Shown one piece after another: positions 10,863 to 17,771 of a stretch of 32,066 nucleotides of DNA. The DNA comes from Deltaproteobacteria bacterium (GTDB lineage Bacteria; Myxococcota_A; Bradymonadia; REDH01), in the NCBI GenBank assembly GCA_007693585.1, contig REDH01000044.1:1-32066 (forward strand), written 5' to 3'. A program made the position numbers and the translations under genes. The notes below the pieces were generated by a model. It did not search any database. It saw nothing but the letters and a program-made list of their open reading frames with translations, and was not told the DNA's origin. Position 1 is the first letter of the stretch, and each line of letters begins with the position of its first letter.

Positions 10863-11902
10863 TCGACGGCGATTGCGGCGGCCCGGGCGACGTGTTCGGC
10901 GAGGGTGCGGGGGTGGAGGCGCGCGTTGGCGGCGGTGATGCCGAGGTCCGCGTCGATGTAGGAGGTTCCGACGGCGTTGTCGGTGACGGGTCCGGAGATG
11001 ATGTCGGGCCGGTGGCCGAGGCGGTCGAGGAACTGGACGGAGCCCCAGGTGCCGACGAGGTCGTTGGCGCACAGGACGCGGGCGCCGGTGCGGGCGAGGA
11101 CGGAGGGTTCCTCGAGGATGCTTCCGGTGTTGTAGCCCCCGATGATGCCGTCGCCGAGTTCGAGGAGGATGAGTTCGGGCCTGCTCTTCTCGAGGTGCTG
11201 GATGACGCTTCGTGCGACGGCGCCGAGGTCGGGCGCGTTGACGGTGGAGGGGAGGCCGCAGTCGAGGAAGGAGGCGGTGGCGACGGCGCCGTTGTCGGCC
11301 ATGTGGAGGAGGTCGCGCTGGGCGGCGACGCCGGAGAGTTTTCCGGCGGCGATGCGGACGCCGTTGTGGCTGAGGATGCGGACGATCTCGGCGGCGGCGA
11401 AGGTCTTGCCGCTGTTCATGCAGGTCCCGAGGATGAGGACGAGCGGCGGGCCGGCGGGGTCGAGCTCCGGGCAGCTCGGCAGGGCGAACTGGCGCAGGGA
11501 CAGCGCGACGCCGTCACGGGAGATCTGGCCGAGCACCTCGACGGGGATGGGGGGGCCGAGGGTGGTGCTGGGCTGATCGCAGACGCCGATGACGCCGCCC
11601 ATGTTGAGGAGGGCGAGGCGGTCTCCGACGGCGATGGTGTCGGGGACGCGTCCCATGTAGCCGTGCAGGGCCTGTCGTGCGCCGAGGGCGCCGGCGAGGA
11701 GGTTTCCGGTGACGACGCGTGCGAGGCGTCCACTCGGCAGCTCGAGGTGCCCGTAGTTGGGGTTCTCGGCGAGGGCGCGCACGGCGATGAGCGTCCCTTC
11801 GTCCGGGGAGACCTCGGGGGAGACCTCGACCTGGGAGTTGAGCCGGGCGGGGAGGGTGACCGATCCGATGCGGTCGAGCCGGATTCGCCGGTGGAAGCGC
11901 AT
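10850..11902 (-). CDS. Unassigned P-loop NTPase inside the arginine operon (DUF1611/MobB-like C-terminal domain)
   Basis: 350 residues, no signal peptide or membrane segment. Residues 1-150 form an N-terminal beta-rich domain (VVTGNLLAGALG, GDRLALLNMGG). A Walker A loop GTCMNSGKT lies at 159-167, followed by AAGKLSGVAAQRD, a segment with FLDCGLPSTV, and LELGDGIIGGYNTGSIL, a probable Walker-B-like or substrate loop. The P-loop half recalls the BioD/MobB group and proteins labelled DUF1611, but I cannot fix the family. It starts 3 bases after argG with GAGGAG overlapping the argG stop region, and overlaps argC by 13 bases, so its product is tied to arginine synthesis. argA, argJ and argD are absent here. 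As I recall, one DUF1611 enzyme (DgcN) is reported to N-acylate D-glutamate, which suggests but does not prove that this protein acylates glutamate. Other possibilities: regulator, chaperone or amino-acid ligase. Confidence 0.7.
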   Translation of the reverse strand: MRFHRRIRLDRIGSVTLPARLNSQVEVSPEVSPDEGTLIAVRALAENPNYGHLELPSGRLARVVTGNLLAGALGARQALHGYMGRVPDTIAVGDRLALLNMGGVIGVCDQPSTTLGPPIPVEVLGQISRDGVALSLRQFALPSCPELDPAGPPLVLILGTCMNSGKTFAAAEIVRILSHNGVRIAAGKLSGVAAQRDLLHMADNGAVATASFLDCGLPSTVNAPDLGAVARSVIQHLEKSRPELILLELGDGIIGGYNTGSILEEPSVLARTGARVLCANDLVGTWGSVQFLDRLGHRPDIISGPVTDNAVGTSYIDADLGITAANARLHPRTLAEHVARAAAIAVEWKP

Positions 11903-11905
11903 GCG

Positions 11906-13117
11906 CTACTCCTCGGGGGCGCCGGCCCGGTGAGCGAGGGCGGACTGGATGGAGAGGATCTTCGCGAAGCCTTCGGCGTCGCGTCCGTCCCACAGTCCGC
12001 TCTCCTCGCCGTAGGCGGCGCGGGTGGCGTCCATGAGGGAGTGCGGGCTCTGGAGGGCTCGCACGAGGAGCCGGCCCTGCTCGAGGTGGACGGTGACGTT
12101 TCCGGAGACGCGTTGCTGGGAGGAGTCGAGGAAGGCTTCGATGTCGCGCATGGCGGGGTCGAGGTAGCGTCCTTCGTGGAGGAAGAGGCCGTAGAACTGG
12201 GCGATCTGCTCCTTCACGAAGAGCTGCCACTTGGTGAGCACGAGCTTCTCGAGTTCGCGGTGTGCGTGGATGAGGACGTGTGCGGCGGGGGCTTCGAAGG
12301 CGATACGGCCCTTGATGCCGAGGACGGTGTCGCCGAGGTGGATGCCACGGCCGACTCCGTGTGCGGCGGCGTGCTCGCCCAGGCTGCGCAGCAGGGCGAC
12401 CGGGTGGCCCTCCTCACCGTCGAGGGTGACGAGGCGTCCGCGATGGAAGCCGAGGGCGAGGGTGACGCCTCCTTCGGGGGCGTGTGCGGGCGCTGCAGTG
12501 GTGGCGTAGACGTGGTCGGGCACGGCCTCGTGGCTGGTGCGGGTCTCTCCGCCGCCGATGGTGACGCCCCAGAGTCCGGCGTTGACGGAGTAGCGCTTGG
12601 TGGAGGCGTCCACGTGCATGCCGTGCTCGGCGAGATACTCGGCCTCCTCGGCCCGGCCCCAGCCGAGCTGCCGGATGGGGGCATGGACGGTGAGGTCGGG
12701 GGCGAGGGTTCGCAGGACGACGTCGAAGCGGATCTGGTCGTTCCCGGCTCCGGTGGAGCCGTGGGCGACGGCGGCGGCGCCGCGTTCGCGGGCGATGCGC
12801 ACGAGGTGTCTGGCCTGGACGACGCGTTCGACGCCGACGCACAGGGGGTAGAGGCCGCCCTTCATGTAGTTGCTGGCGACGATGTGCCGGATCCAGTCTT
12901 CCCAGAGTTCGTCGAGTCCGTCGATGACGAGGTGCTCGATGGCACCTGCCTCCCTGCTTCGTGCGGCGATGCGTTGGAGTTCCTCGTCGTCGAAGCCGCC
13001 GGTGTCGACGGTGACGGTGACGACGTCGTAACCGAGTTCCTCGCGGAGCCAGACGACGCAGAGGGAGGTATCGAGGCCGCCGGAGAAGGCGAGGATGCAG
13101 GAGGGTCGGGACATCAT
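11906..13117 (-). CDS. argG: Argininosuccinate synthase
   Basis: ATP-dependent condensation of citrulline with aspartate. 403 residues. The pyrophosphatase-type ATP loop AFSGGLDTS is at residues 10-18; HGSTGAGNDQIRFD binds aspartate and nucleotide; VNAGLWGVTIGGGE follows. These phrases resemble the divergent ArgG that travels with acylornithine carbamoyltransferases in Xanthomonas and Bacteroides (AHGCTGMGNDQVRFD in Xanthomonas, from memory) more than the common ArgG. Two adjacent ATG codons (13117 and 13114) are possible starts; an in-frame extension to 13177 is less likely because it would run into the mapped promoter leader. First gene of the operon, preceded by a promoter-like pair at 13206-13235. 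Confidence 0.95.
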   Translation of the reverse strand: MMSRPSCILAFSGGLDTSLCVVWLREELGYDVVTVTVDTGGFDDEELQRIAARSREAGAIEHLVIDGLDELWEDWIRHIVASNYMKGGLYPLCVGVERVVQARHLVRIARERGAAAVAHGSTGAGNDQIRFDVVLRTLAPDLTVHAPIRQLGWGRAEEAEYLAEHGMHVDASTKRYSVNAGLWGVTIGGGETRTSHEAVPDHVYATTAAPAHAPEGGVTLALGFHRGRLVTLDGEEGHPVALLRSLGEHAAAHGVGRGIHLGDTVLGIKGRIAFEAPAAHVLIHAHRELEKLVLTKWQLFVKEQIAQFYGLFLHEGRYLDPAMRDIEAFLDSSQQRVSGNVTVHLEQGRLLVRALQSPHSLMDATRAAYGEESGLWDGRDAEGFAKILSIQSALAHRAGAPEE

Positions 13118-13205
13118 TCCGCTCGGGGTCGAGGGGTCAACCGGGCCGGCGTCGGCGGTGTTCGGTTCGGGCGCCACCGGGGGGCCGGACCGCCGGAAGT
13201 GCGGT

Positions 13206-13235
13206 GTCCTAGCAACGGGGCACGAGCGGTGTCAA
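13206..13235 (-). promoter_or_regulatory. Predicted promoter of the arg operon
   Basis: On the minus strand TTGACA (13230-13235) is followed after 18 bases by TAGGAC (13206-13211), giving a leader of about 80 bases before argG. The same TTGACA / TAGGAC pair occurs upstream of the acyl-CoA synthetase gene with 17-base spacing, which supports it. No ARG-box-like palindrome was seen. Confidence 0.5.
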
Positions 13236-13257
13236 ACGGTTGATCGGCGGTGCAGCT

Positions 13258-14166
13258 TCAGGGGAGGAATCCGGCGAGCCAGGTCGCGCCGACGAGGAAG
13301 GACACGCCGGGTTCGCTGGGGCTGAGTCCGAGTCCGAAGCTGGCGTCGACGGCGAGGCGGGGGAGGGGGTGCCAGGCGCCGCCGGCGAGGAGGCTGGTTC
13401 CGGAGTCGTTGAGGCGGTTGAGGTTGAGCCGCTGGACGAACTCGCCGAAGACGGAGGCGGTGGGGAGGAAGCTCCAGGAGACGACGCCGGAGAGGGGAAT
13501 GCGGAACTGGGGGTTGTCGACGAGGAGCACCATGTGGAGCCCGGCCTGGGCGTCGAGCTGGAGGGGTCCGGGGAAGACGGTGTAGACGGCGTCGGCGCCG
13601 AGTCCGAGGCCGCGGTGGGTGAAGGGACTCTGCCCGATCCCTGGGGAGGCGGTGACGAGGAGGGCGAGGAGGTGGGTGCCGTCGGGGTCGACGGGGATGC
13701 CGTGCTTGAGCTGGGCGAAGGGGTCGCCGAGGCCGGATTCCTCGCGGTTGCCGTCGACGGCGAGGAGGTGGAGGACATTCCATCCGAACCGGGCTTCGGT
13801 GGTGGGGGCGAGTCCGAGCCTGGCGAGGAAGTCGATGTGCTGGGTGACGAGGGTGAGGGTGTTGACGTCGTCGAGGTCCTGGCGGTCGCGGTCGATGCGG
13901 TAGCCGGCTTCGAGCTCGATGGCGCCGGGGACGATGAAGAGGGCGTTGTCGGTGTGGGTGGGTCGGGAGGGGTTGACGGCGGCTTCGGCGCGGAGGGCTT
14001 CGGCTTCCTCGCGGGCGAGTCGTTCGGCCTCGGCTTCGGCGCGGAGGTCGCGGGCGGGTTCGCTGCTGGGGGGCCGGGGTTGTGTCGGTTGCGCGGCGGC
14101 CGGTGCGGCGAGGGCGAGGAGGAGCGGGACGGCGAGGAGCCGGTGGAGCGCGCAGGGGGCTGTCAT
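13258..14166 (-). CDS. Outer-membrane 'transporter' (MetA-pathway / PF13557-like) beta-barrel protein
   Basis: 302 residues. A signal peptide (MTAPCALHRLLAVPLLLALAAPAAAQ) is followed by a charged helical segment rich in Ala, Glu and Arg (about 35-65). The rest alternates short amphipathic strands: IVPGAIELEAGYRIDRD, LTLVTQHIDFLARLGL, TTEARFGWNVLHL, then several strands in the second half (VSWSFLPTASVFGEFVQ, AVDASFGLGLS, VSFLVGATWLAGFL). The opening after the helix and the 'EARFGW' strand match the putative outer-membrane barrels annotated as transporters after the phenol-degradation MetA protein. The substrate is unknown. ATG at 14166 has AAGGA 7 bases upstream; a long in-frame upstream extension runs antisense through the acyl-CoA synthetase gene and is not real. 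Transcribed in the same direction as arg, but the arg promoter lies in the gap. Confidence 0.8.
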   Translation of the reverse strand: MTAPCALHRLLAVPLLLALAAPAAAQPTQPRPPSSEPARDLRAEAEAERLAREEAEALRAEAAVNPSRPTHTDNALFIVPGAIELEAGYRIDRDRQDLDDVNTLTLVTQHIDFLARLGLAPTTEARFGWNVLHLLAVDGNREESGLGDPFAQLKHGIPVDPDGTHLLALLVTASPGIGQSPFTHRGLGLGADAVYTVFPGPLQLDAQAGLHMVLLVDNPQFRIPLSGVVSWSFLPTASVFGEFVQRLNLNRLNDSGTSLLAGGAWHPLPRLAVDASFGLGLSPSEPGVSFLVGATWLAGFLP

Positions 14167-14195
14167 GACGGGATCCTTGCGGGGTGGGGGTGCCG

Positions 14196-14224
14196 TTGAC
14201 AATGGTCGGGTCGCACCGTAGGAC
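14196..14224 (+). promoter_or_regulatory. Predicted promoter of the acyl-CoA synthetase gene
   Basis: TTGACA (14196-14201), a 17-base spacer and TAGGAC (14219-14224) lie about 90 bases before the ATG at 14314. The -10 word is poor against TATAAT but identical to that proposed for the arg operon. Confidence 0.5.
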
Positions 14225-14237
14225 TCCGGGCGGTTGT

Positions 14238-14247
14238 GCGTATACGC
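14238..14247. promoter_or_regulatory. Possible operator palindrome GCGTATACGC
   Basis: A perfect 10-base palindrome sits about 14 bases downstream of the predicted -10, near the likely transcription start, in the 147-base gap between the divergent barrel-protein and acyl-CoA synthetase genes. This is where a repressor of fatty-acid degradation could bind. No regulator can be named. Confidence 0.3.
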
Positions 14248-14313
14248 GCCCTCGCGCTGCGGCGCTGGGGTCCGCGAGCGACAGTCCCGAATCGTGCCAC
14301 AGGAGGGTGAGGA

Positions 14314-16128
14314 ATGACCACGCCGAAGTTCACGTCCCTGGTCGACATGCAGCTCAAGTCGTGCGAGCGGTTCGCGAGCCGCCCGCTGTTCGGAACGAAG
14401 CGCGACGGGACGTACGGGTGGACGACCTACGCGGAGTTCGGTGCGATGGTGGCGCAGATCCGCGGGGCGCTGGCCCACCACGGTGTGGGCAAGGGCGACC
14501 GCGTGTCGGTGATCGCCAACAACCGGGTGGAGTGGGCGGTGGCGGCCTACGCGACCTACGGCCTCGGTGCGCAGTATGTTCCGATGTACGAGGCGCAGCT
14601 CGCCAAGGACTGGAAGTACATTCTGGAAGACGCCTCGGCGAAGGTGCTGATCGTGTCGACCGAGGCGATCCTGGACGATGTGAAGGACTTCCCGGACGAG
14701 CTGGAGGCGCTGGAACGGGTGATCTGCATCGAGGCGGACCCGTCGGAGGAGAACTCGTGGGCGAATCAGCTCGAGATCGGCACGGCGCACCCGGCCGATC
14801 CCTACCTTCCGTCGGAGGAGGAGTGGGCCGGGCTGATCTACACGTCGGGGACGACGGGCCAGCCCAAGGGCGTGGTGCTGTCGCACGGAAACTTCGTGAG
14901 CAACATCAACGCCGTCCATGAGATCTTCCCGATCTCCCCGGATGACGTGAGCCTGAGCTTCCTGCCCTGGGCGCACTCCTTCGGCCAGACCTGCGAGCTC
15001 CACTGCATGATGAGCGCCGGGGCCTCGATGGGCCTGGCGGAGAGCGTGCAGACACTGATCGACAATTTCGGCGAGGTCCGCCCCACCCTGCTGTTCTCGG
15101 TGCCGCGCATCTTCAACCGGATCTACGACGGGTTGCAGAAGCGGATGGAGGACGAGTCCGGGCTGAAGCGCTTCCTGTTCTACAAGGGGCTGGAGGTGGC
15201 CCGGAAGAAGCGGGAGCTCCGCGATCAGGGTCAGGAGAGCGCCTGGCTCAACATCCAGTACGGCTTCTTCAACGACAAGGTGTTCTCGAAGGTCCGCGAC
15301 CGCTTCGGCGGACGGCTCAAGTACGCGTTCTCCGGCGGTGCCGCGCTGTCCCGCGAGGTCGCCGAGTTCATCGACGACATCGGCATCCAGGTGTACGAGG
15401 GATACGGGCTGTCGGAGACCTCCCCGATCGCCTCCGCGAACAGCCCGGAGGCCCGCCGCATCGGCACCATCGGCAAGCCGATCCCCGGGGTGGAGATCGT
15501 GATCGTCGATCCGGAGGACCCGCAGAAGGTGCTCCCGGACGGCGAGGTGGGCGAGATCGTCATCATCGGGCCGAACGTCATGCAGGAGTACCTCAACAAG
15601 CCCGAGGCCACCGAGGAGGCGATCTACGATCTCGATGGCAAGCGGGCCTTCCGCTCCGGAGACATGGGCCAGAAGGACACCGACGGCTTCATCCGCATCA
15701 CCGGCCGCTTCAAGGAGCAGTACAAGCTGGAGAACGGCAAGTACGTCGTGCCCTCGCCCCTCGAGGAGCTGCTGAAGCTGAGTGGCTTCATCAACCAGGT
15801 GTTCCTCCACGGCGACAACAAGCCCTACAACGTGGCCCTCGTCGTCCCGGATTTCGAAGCCCTCGCGAAGTGGGCGCAGAAGCAGGGCATCAGCGACACC
15901 TCCCCCGAGGGGCTGGTGAAGAACGACCGGTGCCACGCCCGCATCGGCGAGGAGCTGCGCAAGTACAGCGACGGTTTCAAGGGCTACGAGCGCCCGCAGC
16001 GGTGGACCCTCATCATCGAGGAGTTCTCCACCGACAACGACATGCTCACCCCGTCCATGAAGGTGAAGCGTCGCAACGTGCTCAAGGCGTACAGCGACCT
16101 GCTCGAGTCCCTCTACGACGAGGGCTGA
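14314..16128 (+). CDS. Long-chain acyl-CoA synthetase (AMP-forming)
   Basis: Activates fatty acids to acyl-CoA through an acyl-adenylate. 604 residues, typical for the long-chain FadD / FadD15 / eukaryotic ACSL-like group. Motifs: ATP loop YTSGTTGQPKG (176-186), YEGYGLSET (361-369), the ribose-binding Asp in RSGDMGQ, the hinge Arg in ITGRFKEQ and a C-terminal lysine region LTPSMKVKR. The long insertion between the ATP loop and YEGYGLSET, with 'SVPRIFNRIYDGL', is typical of the long-chain branch. AGGAGG lies 7 bases before ATG 14314. Strand composition drifts from G-rich to C-rich along the gene. A hairpin follows 5 bases after the stop, and the whole 3' end is echoed downstream as a decayed duplication. 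Confidence 0.95.
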   Translation: MTTPKFTSLVDMQLKSCERFASRPLFGTKRDGTYGWTTYAEFGAMVAQIRGALAHHGVGKGDRVSVIANNRVEWAVAAYATYGLGAQYVPMYEAQLAKDWKYILEDASAKVLIVSTEAILDDVKDFPDELEALERVICIEADPSEENSWANQLEIGTAHPADPYLPSEEEWAGLIYTSGTTGQPKGVVLSHGNFVSNINAVHEIFPISPDDVSLSFLPWAHSFGQTCELHCMMSAGASMGLAESVQTLIDNFGEVRPTLLFSVPRIFNRIYDGLQKRMEDESGLKRFLFYKGLEVARKKRELRDQGQESAWLNIQYGFFNDKVFSKVRDRFGGRLKYAFSGGAALSREVAEFIDDIGIQVYEGYGLSETSPIASANSPEARRIGTIGKPIPGVEIVIVDPEDPQKVLPDGEVGEIVIIGPNVMQEYLNKPEATEEAIYDLDGKRAFRSGDMGQKDTDGFIRITGRFKEQYKLENGKYVVPSPLEELLKLSGFINQVFLHGDNKPYNVALVVPDFEALAKWAQKQGISDTSPEGLVKNDRCHARIGEELRKYSDGFKGYERPQRWTLIIEEFSTDNDMLTPSMKVKRRNVLKAYSDLLESLYDEG

Positions 16129-16350
16129 GGCGACGGCCGCCAGCGCGGCCGGACTCGCCCATGGCGTACAGCGACCTGCTCGAGGCTCTCTGCGACGAGG
16201 GCCGGGCGACGGCCGACCATTGCGGCCCGAGTTGTGCCCATGGCACACGGCAACCTGCGACGAGTCCCTCTGCGACGAGGGCCGAGCGACGAGGGCCGAG
16301 CGACGAGGGCCGGGCGACGGCCGACCATCGCGGCCCGATTTGCCTGCTGG
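16087..16350 (+). repeat. Tandem, decayed duplication of the acyl-CoA synthetase 3' end
   Basis: Unit A (16087-16163) is the real gene end plus its terminator-like hairpin. Unit B (16164-16242) repeats it, starting with the same gcgtacagcgacctgctcga, but its stop codon has changed to cgg. Unit C (from 16243) repeats it again with loss of part of the start, and contains an internal 14-base repeat (gagcgacgagggcc) in two to three copies. Unit length is about 77-79 bases. This fills the convergent gap before rpmG; no gene is supported in it. Confidence 0.8.
16134..16151 (+). terminator. Hairpin after the acyl-CoA synthetase gene
   Basis: A perfect 7-base stem CGGCCGC / GCGGCCG with loop CAGC begins 5 bases after the stop codon. 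There is no T-tract, as is common for terminators in very GC-rich genomes. Confidence 0.45.
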
Positions 16351-16407
16351 CCGCGGCGCCCGGTGTCGGCCCACTCGCGTGGGGGGGGGCGCTGCGGGCG
16401 TGCCGTG

Positions 16408-16563
16408 CTACTTGATCTTGGCTTCCTTGAAGTCCACGTGCTTTCGCGCCTTCGGGTCGTACTTCTTCACCACGAGCTTGTCGGGGGTGTTCCGGCGGTT
16501 CTTGGTGGTGGTGTAGAAGAAGCCCGTTCCGGCGGTGCTGACGAGGCGGATCTTTTCGCGCAT
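16408..16563 (-). CDS. rpmG: 50S ribosomal protein L33 (zinc-free type)
   Basis: 51 residues, starting [20 protein letters not shown], the standard L33 pattern, and ending [11 protein letters not shown]. The two CxxC pairs of zinc-binding L33 are absent, so this is the C-minus form, which does not need zinc. AGGAGG lies 8 bases before ATG 16563; an in-frame upstream extension to 16623 has no support. L33 binds 23S rRNA near the E site. The gene stands alone here rather than beside rpmB or the secE/nusG genes. The zinc metallochaperone gene 2 kb away is suggestive, but no shared control is visible. Confidence 0.97.
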   Translation of the reverse strand: MREKIRLVSTAGTGFFYTTTKNRRNTPDKLVVKKYDPKARKHVDFKEAKIK

Positions 16564-16706
16564 GATTCGTTCCTCCTGCGGGGCGCCCGCTTGCGCGGGG
16601 TGTTCGCCACGTTGGTTTTCCACAACTTTTCGGCCCGTTACCAGCCCGCTTCGTGTTCGCTCCTCGCGGTTCGTTCGCCGGCGCGGGCGGTGCCCGGGCG
16701 GCGGGG

Positions 16707-16733
16707 ATTAGTGCAGTTCGGGCGGTGCGTCAA
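16707..16733 (-). promoter_or_regulatory. Possible rpmG promoter
   Basis: On the minus strand TTGACG (16728-16733) is followed by ACTAAT (16707-16712) after 15 bases, or by TAATCC after 17. Spacing is not ideal for either choice. Confidence 0.35.
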
Positions 16734-16763
16734 TCGTTCCGTGCCCTGGTTCACAATTCCCTG

Positions 16764-16793
16764 TTGACGGACGGGACGTTGAGTGCGTATGCA
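16764..16793 (+). promoter_or_regulatory. Possible promoter of the H1/HARE-like gene
   Basis: TTGACG (16764-16769) and TATGCA (16788-16793) with an 18-base spacer, leaving a leader of roughly 150 bases before ATG 16949. Confidence 0.4.
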
Positions 16794-16948
16794 AACGAAA
16801 GCGCCTTTGTGCGACGGACCCGAACGGTTCGTCGTACCGCCGTATGGCAACCGTCGAACCCGTTTCGCGGATTCGGGGCAGGAGCCCCATGGTCGCCTTT
16901 CCGACCGGGATCTCGACGAAACACCCTCCCTCTTCACGAGGAGCATTC

Positions 16949-17560
16949 ATGACCGACGCCGCTCGTCTCGACAAGGTGATCGCGCACTTTCTGGCCGAGG
17001 AGCACCGCCTGCTTGGACAGATCGGACGTCTGGCCGCCGAACAGCAGCAGCTTCAGCTTCAGCTCGATCACGTTCGTTACCTGCGGAGCCTGACGGACGG
17101 CTCCGGAGAAATCCAGCGCCTTCCGGCGACGCAGCTTCCCGTCTCGGGCGCCGCCCCGGAGCCGCCGAAGGCCACGCGCCCGGCACCCTCGCGGAAGGCG
17201 CCCGCCAGGGCCGCAAGGAGCAAGGCGCCGGCGCGCAAGGGCCGTCGCAAGGCAGCGGCAGTGAAGTCCGGCAACACCGGTAACGACTCGGCGCTTCAGG
17301 ACATGGGCATCGTCGACGCGGCGATCCACGTGGCCCTGAAGAACCGCGCCGCGGTCGTGGACGCCGGCCAGATCCTCGACTGGTTCGAGGAAGAGGGATA
17401 CGCCACACGGAACGGCGCCGTTCCAAACCGAAACAGCATCTACGTGTCGCTCAACCGGGAGCGGCACGAAGGAGGCCGCGACGGCAAGCCCGTGCGCGTC
17501 CTCCACGAGGAGCGGGGCAAGTTCCGTCTCCCGGAGGTGGAGGCGGCCCTGAAGAAGTGA
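16949..17560 (+). CDS. Histone-H1-like tail plus HARE-HTH-like DNA-binding protein
   Basis: 203 residues. Residues 1-50 are a Leu/Gln-rich coiled coil (HRLLGQIGRLAAEQQQLQLQ). Residues 65-110 are a Lys/Arg/Ala/Pro tail with repeated 'KAPAR' and 'RKA' units, like bacterial histone-H1 or AlgP-type tails that bind DNA non-specifically. Residues 120-203 look like a winged-helix HARE-HTH domain, the fold shared by RNA-polymerase delta and chromatin proteins: GIVDAAIHVALKNR as first helix, then NSIYVSLNRE as recognition helix and GKFRLPE as the final wing. It is inferred to be a nucleoid-associated or transcription-modulating protein that oligomerises through the coiled coil. ATG 16949 is chosen because GAGGAG precedes it by 5 bases and the upstream extension to 16844 is unstructured. 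Confidence 0.75.
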   Translation: MTDAARLDKVIAHFLAEEHRLLGQIGRLAAEQQQLQLQLDHVRYLRSLTDGSGEIQRLPATQLPVSGAAPEPPKATRPAPSRKAPARAARSKAPARKGRRKAAAVKSGNTGNDSALQDMGIVDAAIHVALKNRAAVVDAGQILDWFEEEGYATRNGAVPNRNSIYVSLNRERHEGGRDGKPVRVLHEERGKFRLPEVEAALKK

Positions 17561-17600
17561 GCCTTCGGCCCCGGCCCGGGGTCGAGGACACCGACGGCGA

Positions 17601-17635
17601 GACAGCCGGCGCCTTGCCCCCGATCCCCGGCTGTC
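17601..17635 (+). terminator. Hairpin after the H1/HARE-like gene
   Basis: A perfect 9-base stem GACAGCCGG / CCGGCTGTC with a 17-base loop lies 40 bases after the stop. There is no T-tract. Confidence 0.4.
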
Positions 17636-17690
17636 CTGCCCTGCGCACGAGCGGCGCTGCAGCGCACCGCGTCGCGAGGCCGGCGGCCGG

Positions 17691-17719
17691 TTGACTGTGT
17701 TCGCCGCCTGCACTAGCTC
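17691..17719 (+). promoter_or_regulatory. Possible promoter of the LysM lipoprotein gene
   Basis: TTGACT (17691-17696) and TAGCTC (17714-17719) are 17 bases apart, about 50 bases before ATG 17772. The -35 is good and the -10 weak. Confidence 0.4.
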
Positions 17720-17771
17720 GCCTCCGCCGCGCCGGCCTGCCGGCGCCCTCCCCCACCCAGAGCCACGCCCC

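Larger units (their letters stand above)
16564..16948. other. 385-base intergenic region between divergent rpmG and the H1/HARE-like gene
   Basis: No gene or RNA gene was recognised. It is less GC-rich than its surroundings and carries two outward promoter-like pairs described separately. Between about 16790 and 16948 it holds a transcribed leader for the + strand gene, with no structure I could name. Confidence 0.6.

Noticed and set aside
16113-16328. A 71-codon minus-strand frame with the repeated phrase MVGRRPALVA
   Set aside because: The repetition is explained by the tandem duplication of the synthetase gene end; there is no ribosome site and no protein-like composition.
13258-16374. 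A 1038-codon minus-strand frame covering the barrel protein and extending across the acyl-CoA synthetase
   Set aside because: Only the part below 14166 has a signal peptide, ribosome site and plausible protein. The rest is antisense to the synthetase.
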